Of a stretch of 7,345 bases of DNA, positions 1 through 6,700 are shown in pieces (position 1 is the stretch's first letter; every line of letters starts with the position of its first letter). Under the pieces are notes generated by a model that was not told the origin of the DNA, made no database searches, and worked only from the letters and a program-made list of their open reading frames with translations. This DNA comes from Treponema sp. GTDB lineage: Bacteria > Spirochaetota > Spirochaetia > Treponematales > Breznakiellaceae. The position numbers and the translations under genes are program-made. The DNA is taken from contig JAIRXT010000072.1 of the NCBI GenBank assembly GCA_031268125.1, positions 1 through 7,345 on the forward strand, read 5' to 3'.

Positions 1-449
1 ATCAGGTACTTACCGGATAAAACCGAAGAAAACTCACTATGATTGTCTTGAAATAGACGAGTTTTGGACGTATGTGGGGGAAAAGAAGAACAAAGTATGG
101 CTTATTTATGCGTATCACCGTGAAAGCGGGGAGATTGCGGCGTATGTGCGGGGGAAACGGGACATCAAGACGGCTGAAAGGCTGAGGAAACGGATAAAAG
201 AGCTGGGGATAAGCTATGGGCGGATAGCGGCGGACAACTGGGACAGTTTTCTGGCGGTCTTTGGAGAAGACGGGCATCTGGTAGGGAAAGCGCATACGGT
301 AGGGATAGAGGGGAACAACTGCCGGCTGAGGCACCGGGTATTTCGGAGGACCTGTTGTTTCTCGAAGAGCATAATTAAAGCGTTTGACATGGCTTTCTTT
401 TACATCAATTATGGCTTCGTTTAAGGCCCGTCATACTTTGTGGATCACC
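1..449 (+). mobile_element. IS1-family insertion sequence, right-hand part
   Basis: The block contains the C-terminal half of an IS1-type DDE transposase, and the stop codon at 422-424 is followed closely by a probable right terminus. The sequence ends GGATCACC at 442-449, resembling the GCATCACC outer end of the E. coli IS1 right inverted repeat. The left end and the zinc-finger (InsA-like) part lie outside the window, so the inverted repeat pair and the target duplication cannot be checked. The exact right boundary is an inference and could be a few bases further (ACC at 450-452 repeats the motif). The unrelated coding-like sequence after 450 fits an insertion into an older gene. Confidence 0.65.
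2..424 (+). CDS. IS1-family transposase (InsB-like), 5' end outside window
   Basis: This is the catalytic part of an IS1 transposase, which cuts and joins DNA ends during transposition. The frame is open from base 2, so the real start lies upstream; the GTG at 74 is an internal valine. The sequence follows InsB: LEIDEFWTYVG with the first catalytic Asp (56-58), then AADNWDSF with the second Asp (233-235), then the GIEGNNCRLR block with the catalytic Glu (308-310), and a C-terminal FSKSIIKAFDMAFFYIN block like FSKSVELHDKVIGHYLN of IS1. All three acidic residues are present and there is no internal stop, so the visible part is intact. The AATIRKR-like N-terminal zinc finger and any insA/insB' frameshift site are not visible. 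Family assignment rests on recalled InsB motifs. Confidence 0.85.
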   Translation, partial: SGTYRIKPKKTHYDCLEIDEFWTYVGEKKNKVWLIYAYHRESGEIAAYVRGKRDIKTAERLRKRIKELGISYGRIAADNWDSFLAVFGEDGHLVGKAHTVGIEGNNCRLRHRVFRRTCCFSKSIIKAFDMAFFYINYGFV

Positions 450-501
450 ACCAAACATCGATGTCCTGCACGATCCCGAATTCCTGGACGGGACGATATA
501 A
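450..501 (+). pseudogene. Possible 3' remnant of a gene cut by the IS1 element
   Basis: Directly after the probable IS right end, one frame reads PPNIDVLHDPEFLDGTI and then a TAA at 499-501. The composition (acidic, GC-rich third positions such as GTC, CTG, CAC, CCC, TTC, GAC) looks like the tail of a real protein, unlike the AT-rich sequence that follows. No start codon or ribosome site precedes it, because the upstream part is replaced by the insertion sequence. The product is not recognised, and at only about 17 codons the reading could be chance. Confidence 0.3.
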
Positions 502-530
502 ACAAAGTATCTACATCGGGAAAATAAGAA

Positions 531-559
531 TTGAATTCCCCCGGCGGAAGCAGTATATT
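531..559 (+). promoter_or_regulatory. Candidate sigma-70 promoter for the nifS-nifU operon
   Basis: TTGAAT at 531-536 (4 of 6 to TTGACA) and TATATT at 554-559 (5 of 6 to TATAAT) are separated by exactly 17 bases. Transcription would begin near 566, about 95 bases before nifS. It lies between the IS remnant and the first gene of the operon, in an AT-rich pocket. No operator or IscR-type site was recognised around it. Confidence 0.5.
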
Positions 560-578
560 TTGAAAAGGCATTGTAAAC

Positions 579-641
579 ATGAGTAATTTAGTAAATAATG
601 AAATTTCTTCAGAGCCAAAGAAATTCTGGGAGAGGCTTTAA
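579..641 (+). CDS. Possible 20-residue leader peptide upstream of nifS
   Basis: An ATG at 579 opens a 20-codon frame (MSNLVNNEISSEPKKFWERL) ending in TAA at 639-641. An AAAAGG at 563-568 lies 10 bases before the ATG. The frame ends 20 bases before nifS. Its 3' half overlaps an 8-bp stem, AATTTCTT (602-609) with AAGAAATT (618-625) and an 8-base loop. It might be a small leader ORF, the N-terminus of a decayed gene, or chance. The proposed transcription start near 566 would leave very little room for its ribosome site, which argues against efficient translation. No function is recognised. Confidence 0.25.
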   Translation: MSNLVNNEISSEPKKFWERL

Positions 642-661
642 CAGCCCAAGGACGTAGAACA

Positions 662-1828
662 ATGGCAGACAGAAAGGTTTACATCGACTACAACGCTACC
701 ACCCCCCTGGACCCGGAGGTTAAGGCCGCCATGATCGAGGATTTTGATATCTTCGGGAATGCCTCCAGCATGCACGGGTCCGGCCGGCTTGCCCATGACC
801 GGGTAGAAGAAGCCCGGGCCGCGGTGGCAAGGCTTCTCGGCGCTTCCCCGGCGGAGATTATCTTTACCTCCGGGGGGTCGGAATCGAATAACACGGTCTT
901 TCAGACCATGCGGTCCCTGGCCTCCGCCCCCGGTTCCTCCCGGACGGAGATCATCACCACCGCCGTTGAACACCCCTGCGTGTTGAATTCCGCATCCTAT
1001 CTTGAATCGCTGGGGTTTACGGTCCATTTCCTCCCCGTGGACGAGTACGGCAAGATCAAAATGGACGACTTACAGGGCCTGGCCGGGGAAAAAACCCTGC
1101 TGGTTTCGGTGATGATGGCGAATAACGAGATCGGTACTATTCAGGATATTGCCGGAATCGCGGCTATTGCCAAAAAAGCCGGGGCCTACACCCATACCGA
1201 CGCGGTCCAGGCGGTGGGGAAGATCCCCGTAGACGTGCGGGCGCTGGGGGTGGATTACCTTACCATGTCGGCCCATAAGATTTACGGCCCTAAGGGAATC
1301 GGCGCCCTCTTTGTCCGGGGAAAGGCCCCCCTGTTCCCGCTGATCCACGGCGGCCACCAGGAGGACGGGCTGCGGGCCGGGACTTACAACAACATCGGCA
1401 TCCTGGGTTTTGGCAAGGCGGCGGAACTGGCGCGGGGACGGGTGGAAGCCTACGGTTCCCGGCTTTCCGCCTTACGGACGCGCCTGCGGGACGGGTTATT
1501 GGGGGCGATACCCAACATTAAGATCAACGGGCATCCCCGGGACGTGCTGCCCAATACCCTGAACGTGTCCTTCCCCGGAGCGGAGGGGGAGTCCATCCTC
1601 CTTTCCATGGATATCATGGGGATCGAGGCTTCCACCGGTTCGGCCTGTGCTTCCGGAAGTCTGGAACCTTCCCATGTGCTTATGGCAACCGGCGTGGGGC
1701 CGGAATTGGCCCACGGTTCAATCCGTTTTAGTATGGGCTGGGGAACCAGTGAGGAAGATGTGGATTACGTCGTCAAGACCGTACCTCCCATCATCGCCCG
1801 GCTGCGGGCCATGTCCACGCTGGTTTAG
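662..1828 (+). CDS. nifS: Cysteine desulfurase, NifS/IscS type
   Basis: A PLP-dependent class V aminotransferase-fold enzyme that converts L-cysteine to L-alanine and holds the sulfur as a persulfide for Fe-S cluster assembly in the cytoplasm. It is 388 residues long, normal for the family. Visible landmarks are the N-terminal IDYNATTPLDP, H104 in AVEHPCV, NNEIGT at 154-159, D180 and Q183 in HTDAVQAVGK (PLP ring contacts), Lys206 in MSAHKIYGPKG (the Schiff-base lysine), and Cys329 in STGSACASGS (the persulfide cysteine; IscS has a similar SSGSACTS loop). All catalytic residues are intact. The start is chosen at the ATG with AAGGA at 648-652, 9 bases upstream. The nifU-like gene follows 47 bases later on the same strand, so the pair is probably co-transcribed. 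No iscR, hscA/B or nif structural genes are visible, so a general Fe-S assembly role is as likely as a nitrogenase-specific one. Confidence 0.95.
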   Translation: MADRKVYIDYNATTPLDPEVKAAMIEDFDIFGNASSMHGSGRLAHDRVEEARAAVARLLGASPAEIIFTSGGSESNNTVFQTMRSLASAPGSSRTEIITTAVEHPCVLNSASYLESLGFTVHFLPVDEYGKIKMDDLQGLAGEKTLLVSVMMANNEIGTIQDIAGIAAIAKKAGAYTHTDAVQAVGKIPVDVRALGVDYLTMSAHKIYGPKGIGALFVRGKAPLFPLIHGGHQEDGLRAGTYNNIGILGFGKAAELARGRVEAYGSRLSALRTRLRDGLLGAIPNIKINGHPRDVLPNTLNVSFPGAEGESILLSMDIMGIEASTGSACASGSLEPSHVLMATGVGPELAHGSIRFSMGWGTSEEDVDYVVKTVPPIIARLRAMSTLV

Positions 1829-1839
1829 ACAAACTACGG

Positions 1840-1862
1840 ACGGCGCGGCGCCCGGACGCCGT
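1840..1862 (+). other. Intercistronic stem-loop between nifS and nifU
   Basis: ACGGCG (1840-1845) and CGCCGT (1857-1862) form a perfect 6-bp GC-rich stem around an 11-base loop. It sits immediately before the AAAGGAG ribosome site (1863-1869) of the nifU-like gene. It has no T-run, so it is not an intrinsic terminator. It could protect an mRNA end after processing or tune nifU translation. A role is inferred from position only. Confidence 0.4.
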
Positions 1863-1875
1863 AAAGGAGCGTTTT

Positions 1876-2466
1876 ATGCCGGATTGGCTTTATTCGGATA
1901 CCGTCAAAGATCATTTTACCAACCCCCGGAATGTGCTTTTGGACGATGAATCTTCGTTCCCCGCGGACGCCCGGGGGCAGACGGGGAATATCAAGTGCGG
2001 GGATCAGATGCTGATGCTGCTGCGGATCAAAAACGACGTTATTGTCGATGTACGCTGGAAAACCTACGGCTGCGCCAGCGCCATCGCCAGCACCAGCATG
2101 CTCTCCGAAATCATCAAGGGCATGAATATCCGGGACGCCTATACCGTCCGGCCCGAGGACCTGGTGGAGAAGCTGGGGGGACTGCCGGACTACAAGATTC
2201 ACTGTTCGGTCCTGGGAGACAAGGCCCTGCGTACCGCCATTGACGACTACCTGGAAAAAACCGGCCGGGCCGGGATGCTTAAGGAAACCGCCGCCGAGAT
2301 CTGCCGCTGCCTGGGCATAACCGACAAGGACATAGAGAACGCGTACCACAACGGCGCCCGCACCTGGGAACAGCTCCAGCAGGCCACCAAGATCGGCACC
2401 GTCTGCGGAGGCTGCAAGGAAAAGGCCCTGGAACTGCTCCACGAGTTCACCCATATCTACGGGTAG
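1876..2466 (+). CDS. nifU: NifU-like Fe-S scaffold, IscU domain plus [2Fe-2S] domain, no Nfu domain
   Basis: A scaffold on which Fe-S clusters are built from sulfur delivered by NifS. It has 196 residues. Residues 1-130 form the IscU-like domain, with the three ligand cysteines C41 (IKCGD, also holding the conserved Asp43), C66 (YGCAS) and C110 (IHCSVLG). Residues about 135-190 form a BFD-like [2Fe-2S] domain with C143-x-C145 and C177-x-x-C180, 31 residues apart, the spacing expected for NifU. The protein then ends, lacking the C-terminal Nfu CxxC domain of full-length NifU (about 310 residues in Azotobacter). The stop is clean and no Nfu sequence follows, so this looks like a natural short form, not a frameshift. 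The start is supported by AAAGGAG (1863-1869), 6 bases before the ATG. It is the second gene after nifS. Confidence 0.92.
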   Translation: MPDWLYSDTVKDHFTNPRNVLLDDESSFPADARGQTGNIKCGDQMLMLLRIKNDVIVDVRWKTYGCASAIASTSMLSEIIKGMNIRDAYTVRPEDLVEKLGGLPDYKIHCSVLGDKALRTAIDDYLEKTGRAGMLKETAAEICRCLGITDKDIENAYHNGARTWEQLQQATKIGTVCGGCKEKALELLHEFTHIYG

Positions 2467-2467
2467 A

Positions 2468-2493
2468 CGGCAGGGACGTACTGCCGCTGTTTC
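2468..2493 (+). terminator. Stem-loop between convergent operons, possible weak terminator
   Basis: CGGCAG (2468-2473) and CTGCCG (2481-2486) pair perfectly around a 7-base loop, 1 base after the nifU stop. The following CTGTTTC is only weakly T-rich, so this is a poor intrinsic terminator on the plus strand. The nifS-nifU operon and the ECF operon converge here, which makes a bidirectional transcription block or a 3' end-protecting hairpin plausible. No better terminator was seen in the 80-base gap. Confidence 0.45.
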
Positions 2494-2546
2494 AGGGCGT
2501 AGTGATAGGAGCCATATAAAGACACCCGCATAAGGAACCCTGCACG

Positions 2547-3425
2547 TTACATGATGTCCGGCTGCCGGGGTATCCAGGGGCACCAGTAATCGAAGGCCGG
2601 CGGATTGATGATACGGTTGTTGATAATGTAGTAGATGCAGAAGCAGGCCAGAATGCCGGCCAGGGCACGGACCAGGTAATCTGCCGCCCCGGGGGGAACG
2701 TGGGCGTACCAAGTGCGTTTTTTCAGTTTGCCGTAGGAACGCAGATCCATGGCGTTGGCGATGAGTTCTACTCTGCCGAAGCTGCTGATGATGAGGGGTA
2801 CCAGTACCAGGGGCATGGCAAAGAGGCGCTTTAGGGGGCCCGCCCGTTTGGGGCTGAGTTCTACTCCCCGCATGGCAAGGGAATTGGTAATGTCGGTAAA
2901 ATTCCGGGCTATGTCGGGGATGGTCCTGAAGGCCAGGGAAACTACGGTACAGGCCCGGTAGGGGAGGCCCAGGTGGTTAAGGCCGGCGGCCAGTTCCGAA
3001 GGAGTAATGGACAGGACAAAGACCAGGGCCGACGAGAGGGAGGTGAGGCGTTTGAAGAACATTACCCCCACATACCACAGGAGTTCCCGGGTAAGGTAAA
3101 AACGGCTGTTGAAGCGTATGATCAGCGTTTCGGCCCCCACATGGCTCAAGCCTGTTTCGGGCTTTATCAGTATGATCATGAGGGAACCGATAATTCCCGC
3201 GGTGATGGTCAGAAAAACAAGGATAAAGACGATGGGTTTCCGGTTCGGCTTTATGGAAACTATGCCGGCGGAACAGAGCAGGAACATCAGGGCCAGGAGC
3301 CGCAGATCGAAATTCATGATGATATAAACGGTAATAACGATGAAGGCGCTTATTTTGGTTGAGCCGTTGAGTTTTTGAAGGGCGCTGCGGCCGGGACTGT
3401 AGTTGATGATAAAACGGTTGTTCAT
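2547..3425 (-). CDS. ecfT: ECF transporter transmembrane coupling protein EcfT
   Basis: The membrane subunit that links the ATPase pair to the substrate-binding S component of an energy-coupling factor vitamin/micronutrient importer. It has 292 residues. There are hydrophobic stretches around 25-56, 64-87, 117-140, 200-215 and 250-268, and a long polar cytoplasmic part with the two coupling-helix motifs: AMRG at 184-187 (canonical ARG) and AMDLRSYG at 225-232, followed by KLKKRT. The second motif has Leu-Arg-Ser where Ala-Arg-Gly is usual; such variation is common in the family. The start ATG overlaps the ecfA stop in ATGA (4 nt), and GGAGGA lies 6 bases upstream inside ecfA, so translation is coupled. 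It is the last gene of the operon. It most resembles the CbiQ/YkoC branch. Confidence 0.88.
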   Translation of the reverse strand: MNNRFIINYSPGRSALQKLNGSTKISAFIVITVYIIMNFDLRLLALMFLLCSAGIVSIKPNRKPIVFILVFLTITAGIIGSLMIILIKPETGLSHVGAETLIIRFNSRFYLTRELLWYVGVMFFKRLTSLSSALVFVLSITPSELAAGLNHLGLPYRACTVVSLAFRTIPDIARNFTDITNSLAMRGVELSPKRAGPLKRLFAMPLVLVPLIISSFGRVELIANAMDLRSYGKLKKRTWYAHVPPGAADYLVRALAGILACFCIYYIINNRIINPPAFDYWCPWIPRQPDIM

Positions 3426-5161
3426 GCCTGTTCCTCCGCCGCTTCCCTGTCCCGTAAGGCCCGCTCGGCCCTTTCATGGTTGATGTACGCTTCGATACAG
3501 CGCCTGCCGGACATGCCCAGCGACTCCGCCAGGGTATGGAGGGAGGTCATCTTCAAATGGGCCTTCTCTACAGTATCGCTGTCGGCCAGGATGCTGTAGA
3601 CAGGGCCGTCTGCGATAAGGGATCCGTCGGCAAATACCAGTGCCCGGCGGGCTTCTTCCAGGGCCAGGTGCATGTCGTGGGTAATAAGTATCATTGTTTT
3701 TCCGTAATCCCTGTTGAGCTTCCCGATAAAGGTCATGATCTCCGTATAGCGGCGGTAATCCTGGCCCGCGGTAGGTTCATCCAGAATGATGATCTCCGGT
3801 TCCAGGGCCAGTACCGACGCGATGGTAACCCGCTTTTTTTGTCCGTAACTCAGGGCCTCAACCGGCCAGTTCCGCATGCCGTAGAGATCGCATGTGCGCA
3901 GTGCTTCCCTGGTGCGCCGCTCGATCTCCGCCCCGGAGAATTCACGGAGCCTGAGGGCAAATTCCACTTCGTCCCTTACAATATCCTTAACGATCATCTG
4001 GTTTGGGTCCTGCATGACATAACCGGTGCGGCAGGCAATCTCCCGGATGCTCAGGGACGAAATATTTTCCCCCTTAAGAAAAATGGTCCCCTCCGTGGGC
4101 CTGACTATGCCGCAGAGGAGTTTTGCCAGGGTTGATTTACCGGCGCCGTTTTTCCCTATGACGGCGACGGACTCCCCCCGGTGTATTGCAAGGGATACGC
4201 TGCGGAGCGCCGGGGCTGCGGGGGATTCTTCATAGGTAAAGGACAGGTTTTCGACCCGGATTATTTCATCGGTCCGTTCCTCCGCGGGCCGGGGGGCTTC
4301 TTTTTCAAAAAAAATACGCAGCTTTTCGCTGTTTTCCGCGGGGAGTTCAAAAGCGCCGCCTTCCGGTATGCCAGGAATATCGTCCAGGCTGCAGCGGGCG
4401 TATTTCATTGCCTTAAGGTACAGGGGCTCCCGTATGCCGCAGCGGTTCAGGGCGCCGCTTTTAAGCAGTTCTGCCGGGCCGCCGTTGCTTACGATCTGTC
4501 CCTGGTCCAGCAGTACAACCCGGTCCACGGGGCGGTACAGTACGTCTTCAAGCCGGTGTTCGATGATAATAATGGTGTGATTTTTGGAAATACGGTTGAT
4601 CAGATCTATGGCCGACATGCCCCCCCGGGGGTCCAGGGAGGCCAGGGGTTCATCGAAAATAAGGAGCGTGGTTTCCTTGTCCAGGACCCCCGCCAGGGCG
4701 GCCCTTTGTTTTTGCCCCCCCGACAGGCTGAAGGGCAGGGCGCCGAGGAACGATTCCATGCCCACTTCACGGCAGTTCTGTACGACCCGGACAAGCATCT
4801 CGTCCCGGTCCATGGCGCTGTTTTCCATGGCAAAGGCAACATCCTCCCCCACCGAGAGGCCCACAAACTGGGCGTCCGTATCCTGAAGTACCGTGCCTAC
4901 CTCGTGGCTAAGTTCAAAAATGGACAGGTCCCCGGCTTCCCTGCCGTTTACCCTGCAGGACCCCGATACTTCCCCCTCGTAGGCGAAGGGGATAAGCCCG
5001 TTGATACAGTTTGCCAGCGTCGATTTACCGCTTCCGCTGGCGCCGAGGATGAGTACCTTTTCACCTTCGTATACCGTCAGGGTAATGCCGGTAAGGGTAG
5101 GCTCCTTTTGCGCCTTATAGCGGAAACTGAAATTTTCAAATTCTACAACGGGCCGGGGCAT
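3422..5161 (-). CDS. Fused two-domain ECF transporter ATPase (EcfA-EcfA', YkoD-like)
   Basis: An ABC ATPase with both nucleotide-binding domains in one 579-residue chain, which hydrolyses ATP at the inner membrane face to drive uptake. Domain 1: Walker A GASGSGKST (40-48), Q-loop Gln93, signature LSGGQ (146-150), Walker B LLIFDEP with Glu171, switch His202. A linker of about 60 residues follows (about 240-300). Domain 2: Walker A GKNGAGKST (336-344), Q-loop Gln384, signature LSYGQ (437-441), Walker B IIILDEP with Glu462, switch His495. All catalytic residues are present in both halves. LSYGQKKR in the second half is familiar from the YkoD group. The ATG overlaps the stop of the S-component gene by one base (TGATG), and no good Shine-Dalgarno precedes it, so it likely depends on translational reinitiation. 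Many ECF systems use two separate ATPases; the fusion matches the YkoEDC-type layout. Confidence 0.93.
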   Translation of the reverse strand: MPRPVVEFENFSFRYKAQKEPTLTGITLTVYEGEKVLILGASGSGKSTLANCINGLIPFAYEGEVSGSCRVNGREAGDLSIFELSHEVGTVLQDTDAQFVGLSVGEDVAFAMENSAMDRDEMLVRVVQNCREVGMESFLGALPFSLSGGQKQRAALAGVLDKETTLLIFDEPLASLDPRGGMSAIDLINRISKNHTIIIIEHRLEDVLYRPVDRVVLLDQGQIVSNGGPAELLKSGALNRCGIREPLYLKAMKYARCSLDDIPGIPEGGAFELPAENSEKLRIFFEKEAPRPAEERTDEIIRVENLSFTYEESPAAPALRSVSLAIHRGESVAVIGKNGAGKSTLAKLLCGIVRPTEGTIFLKGENISSLSIREIACRTGYVMQDPNQMIVKDIVRDEVEFALRLREFSGAEIERRTREALRTCDLYGMRNWPVEALSYGQKKRVTIASVLALEPEIIILDEPTAGQDYRRYTEIMTFIGKLNRDYGKTMILITHDMHLALEEARRALVFADGSLIADGPVYSILADSDTVEKAHLKMTSLHTLAESLGMSGRRCIEAYINHERAERALRDREAAEEQA

Positions 5162-5742
5162 CAGGATTCGACGCTGAGGTTGCTCCGCTTCCTGAAGCGC
5201 CGCGAAAGCAGTATCAGGACAGGAATACCGATTATTACCAGTACCAGGGTATTGGAAATACCCGAGGCAAAGGCCTGCAAAAAGGTTATTTCCAGGTCCG
5301 ATGCGTATATCAGGGTAGTAAGCAGGGGCGTTATCAGACCAAAGGCCAGGGCATTACCCACAACGGCGGTTATAACATAGATAACGGCGTGCTTAACGCC
5401 GAAAATGCCTTCCCGTATACGGGCGCCGTAGAGGGGCAGGGCGCCGATAAAGAGGCCCAGTACCCCGTTGCCTATGGACCAGTCAAACCAGTAACCCCAG
5501 CCGCCGATGGTGTCGGCCAGGATATTGCCCAGGAGCAGGGTGATAAACGCGGGGACCGGACCGAACAGACCCCCCACTACCACCGGGATGATCATTGCCG
5601 AGGTAAGCTGGGTATTCGTAAACACAGGAATACTGCCGTAAACCATCAGGACGCCGAAAAGCGCCGCCCCCACCGCGATGCCCACCAGGGTTTTGGTGTT
5701 CCATTCGCCAAAAAAAAGATTTCCTACATTTTTTTTCGCCAT
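5161..5742 (-). CDS. ECF transporter substrate-binding (S) component, UPF0397-like
   Basis: A small integral membrane protein that captures the solute for the ECF importer. It has 193 residues with about five to six hydrophobic segments (roughly 17-37, 46-72, 88-107, 116-141, 154-180) and a basic cytoplasmic tail (RRFRKRSN). Segment 1, VGIAVGAALFGVL, carries the small-residue AxxxA-type face that S components use to dock on EcfT. The stretches VVVGGLFGPVPAFITLLLGN and SIGNGVLGLFIG, plus REGIFG before the fourth segment, recall UPF0397 proteins (ECF riboflavin-type fold), which in other bacteria also sit beside a fused ATPase and an EcfT. The substrate is unknown. The ATG at 5742 is chosen because AAGGAG (5754-5749) is 6 bases away; a GTG one codon earlier leaves only 3. 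It follows the DUF62 gene by 55 bases. Confidence 0.82.
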   Translation of the reverse strand: MAKKNVGNLFFGEWNTKTLVGIAVGAALFGVLMVYGSIPVFTNTQLTSAMIIPVVVGGLFGPVPAFITLLLGNILADTIGGWGYWFDWSIGNGVLGLFIGALPLYGARIREGIFGVKHAVIYVITAVVGNALAFGLITPLLTTLIYASDLEITFLQAFASGISNTLVLVIIGIPVLILLSRRFRKRSNLSVES

Positions 5743-5748
5743 CACGCA

Positions 5749-5754
5749 CTCCTT
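5749..5754 (-). promoter_or_regulatory. Ribosome site deciding the start of the S-component gene
   Basis: AAGGAG on the minus strand lies 6 bases before the ATG at 5742 and only 3 before the adjacent GTG at 5745. The spacing favours the ATG, giving 193 instead of 194 residues. Confidence 0.7.
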
Positions 5755-5797
5755 ACGAAAAATTTATAACCAATCCCATGGCGGACCGGATACCCCT

Positions 5798-6640
5798 TTA
5801 ACTGCGCCGGAATTCGATCTGCCAACCGGAACCGGCGCCGATTTTGTATTTTTCTACAAAGCTTGCCTGATTCAGGCTTAGGTAGATATGGCCGGTGGAG
5901 CCATTGTAGATGACGGGGTCCCCCACCGGCACGGAGCCGAAGGAACGGTGGTAGAGGACGGTGCCTTTGAACACCACTGTTCCCTCATGCAGGATCTCCA
6001 CAAGGGTCCTGTCGCCGTACACAAAACCTGCCTGCTCAAAACCGCCGATGCGTATATCCGAAACCACCGTACCGAAGTGGGTGTTGGCGCTGACGATGAT
6101 GCCCCGGGCGCAGCCCGGGATAATCAGCGGCGGGGGAAGGGGATAACTGACGATCGTGTCTACCGGGTAGGCCGGACCGGTCTGTTCGTAGCCTATGATC
6201 CCCGATGCCAGGCGGGCCGCCGTATAGGCAAATATGTCCCTGCCGTGGAAGGTGTTGAACTGTTCCGTCCCCGGCCGGCGGTTTGTTTTTTCGTCAATCT
6301 CCCGGACTTCGGCAATGCCGGGTTCGGACTTAACGTGGGTCAGGCTGCCGTTATCGGGGCTGATGATGTAATAACCGTCTGCGGTCTTCGCGGCCGCTGC
6401 CCTGCGGGGACCGCCTACGCCGGGGTCTACGACGCTTACAAAGATGGTACCCACAGGCCAACAGGGCATGACATAGCTCAGGGTCCAGGACGCTGCCCAG
6501 GGTTGAAACCTGGGGATCTGGTGGCTTAGGTCGTATATGCGCAGTTCGGGATCGACGGACAGGATGATCCCGTGCATGCACGAGGGCGCTCCCCCCTGGG
6601 TGTCGAAATCGCTTTGTATACAGATAAAGGGCTTAACCAT
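5798..6640 (-). CDS. DUF62 family protein, SAM hydroxide adenosyltransferase (SAM hydrolase)-like
   Basis: Members of this family (relatives of fluorinase FlA and chlorinase SalL) cleave S-adenosylmethionine with water to adenosine and L-methionine. The protein has 280 residues, normal for DUF62. The N-terminal domain starts with CIQSDFDTQ (Asp11, matching the ribose-binding Asp16 of FlA) and DLSHQIPRF. The Asp-Arg-His set typical of the hydrolases is present: Asp72 and Arg79 in VVDPGVGGPRR, His132 in FHGRD. The C-terminal domain has NTHFGT (186-191) where the family usually has DRFGN, and NGSTG (246-250) where FlA has an NSRG segment; these line the SAM pocket, so activity or substrate may differ. 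The ATG at 6640 is chosen because AAGGAG (6652-6647) lies 6 bases upstream; an earlier in-frame ATG at 6712 lacks a site and lies upstream of the proposed -10. First gene of the ECF operon. Confidence 0.85.
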   Translation of the reverse strand: MVKPFICIQSDFDTQGGAPSCMHGIILSVDPELRIYDLSHQIPRFQPWAASWTLSYVMPCWPVGTIFVSVVDPGVGGPRRAAAAKTADGYYIISPDNGSLTHVKSEPGIAEVREIDEKTNRRPGTEQFNTFHGRDIFAYTAARLASGIIGYEQTGPAYPVDTIVSYPLPPPLIIPGCARGIIVSANTHFGTVVSDIRIGGFEQAGFVYGDRTLVEILHEGTVVFKGTVLYHRSFGSVPVGDPVIYNGSTGHIYLSLNQASFVEKYKIGAGSGWQIEFRRS

Positions 6641-6646
6641 CCGCCG

Positions 6647-6652
6647 CTCCTT
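6647..6652 (-). promoter_or_regulatory. Ribosome site deciding the start of the DUF62 gene
   Basis: AAGGAG on the minus strand, 6 bases before the ATG at 6640. It is the reason the 280-residue form is preferred over a 304-residue form beginning at 6712. Homology to DUF62 also begins just after this start (KPFICIQSDF). Confidence 0.8.
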
Positions 6653-6700
6653 GGGCGTCTGCAGGTCTTTCCCGGGAAGCCGCCGTACCGCCGTAAATTC

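Noticed and set aside
1834..2712. Long minus-strand open frame antisense to the nifU-like gene
   Set aside because: It overlaps a well-supported NifU-like gene and the ecfT 3' end, and its translation is low-complexity with no recognised domain.
4181..5380. Long plus-strand open frame antisense to ecfA and the S-component gene
   Set aside because: It is the mirror of a clearly recognisable ABC ATPase gene with all catalytic motifs; GC-rich third positions leave the opposite strand open.
6641..6700. SAM riboswitch in the leader of the DUF62-ECF operon
   Set aside because: It would suit the hypothesis, but the leader is only about 54 bases and no SAM-I-type core or terminator fold is visible.
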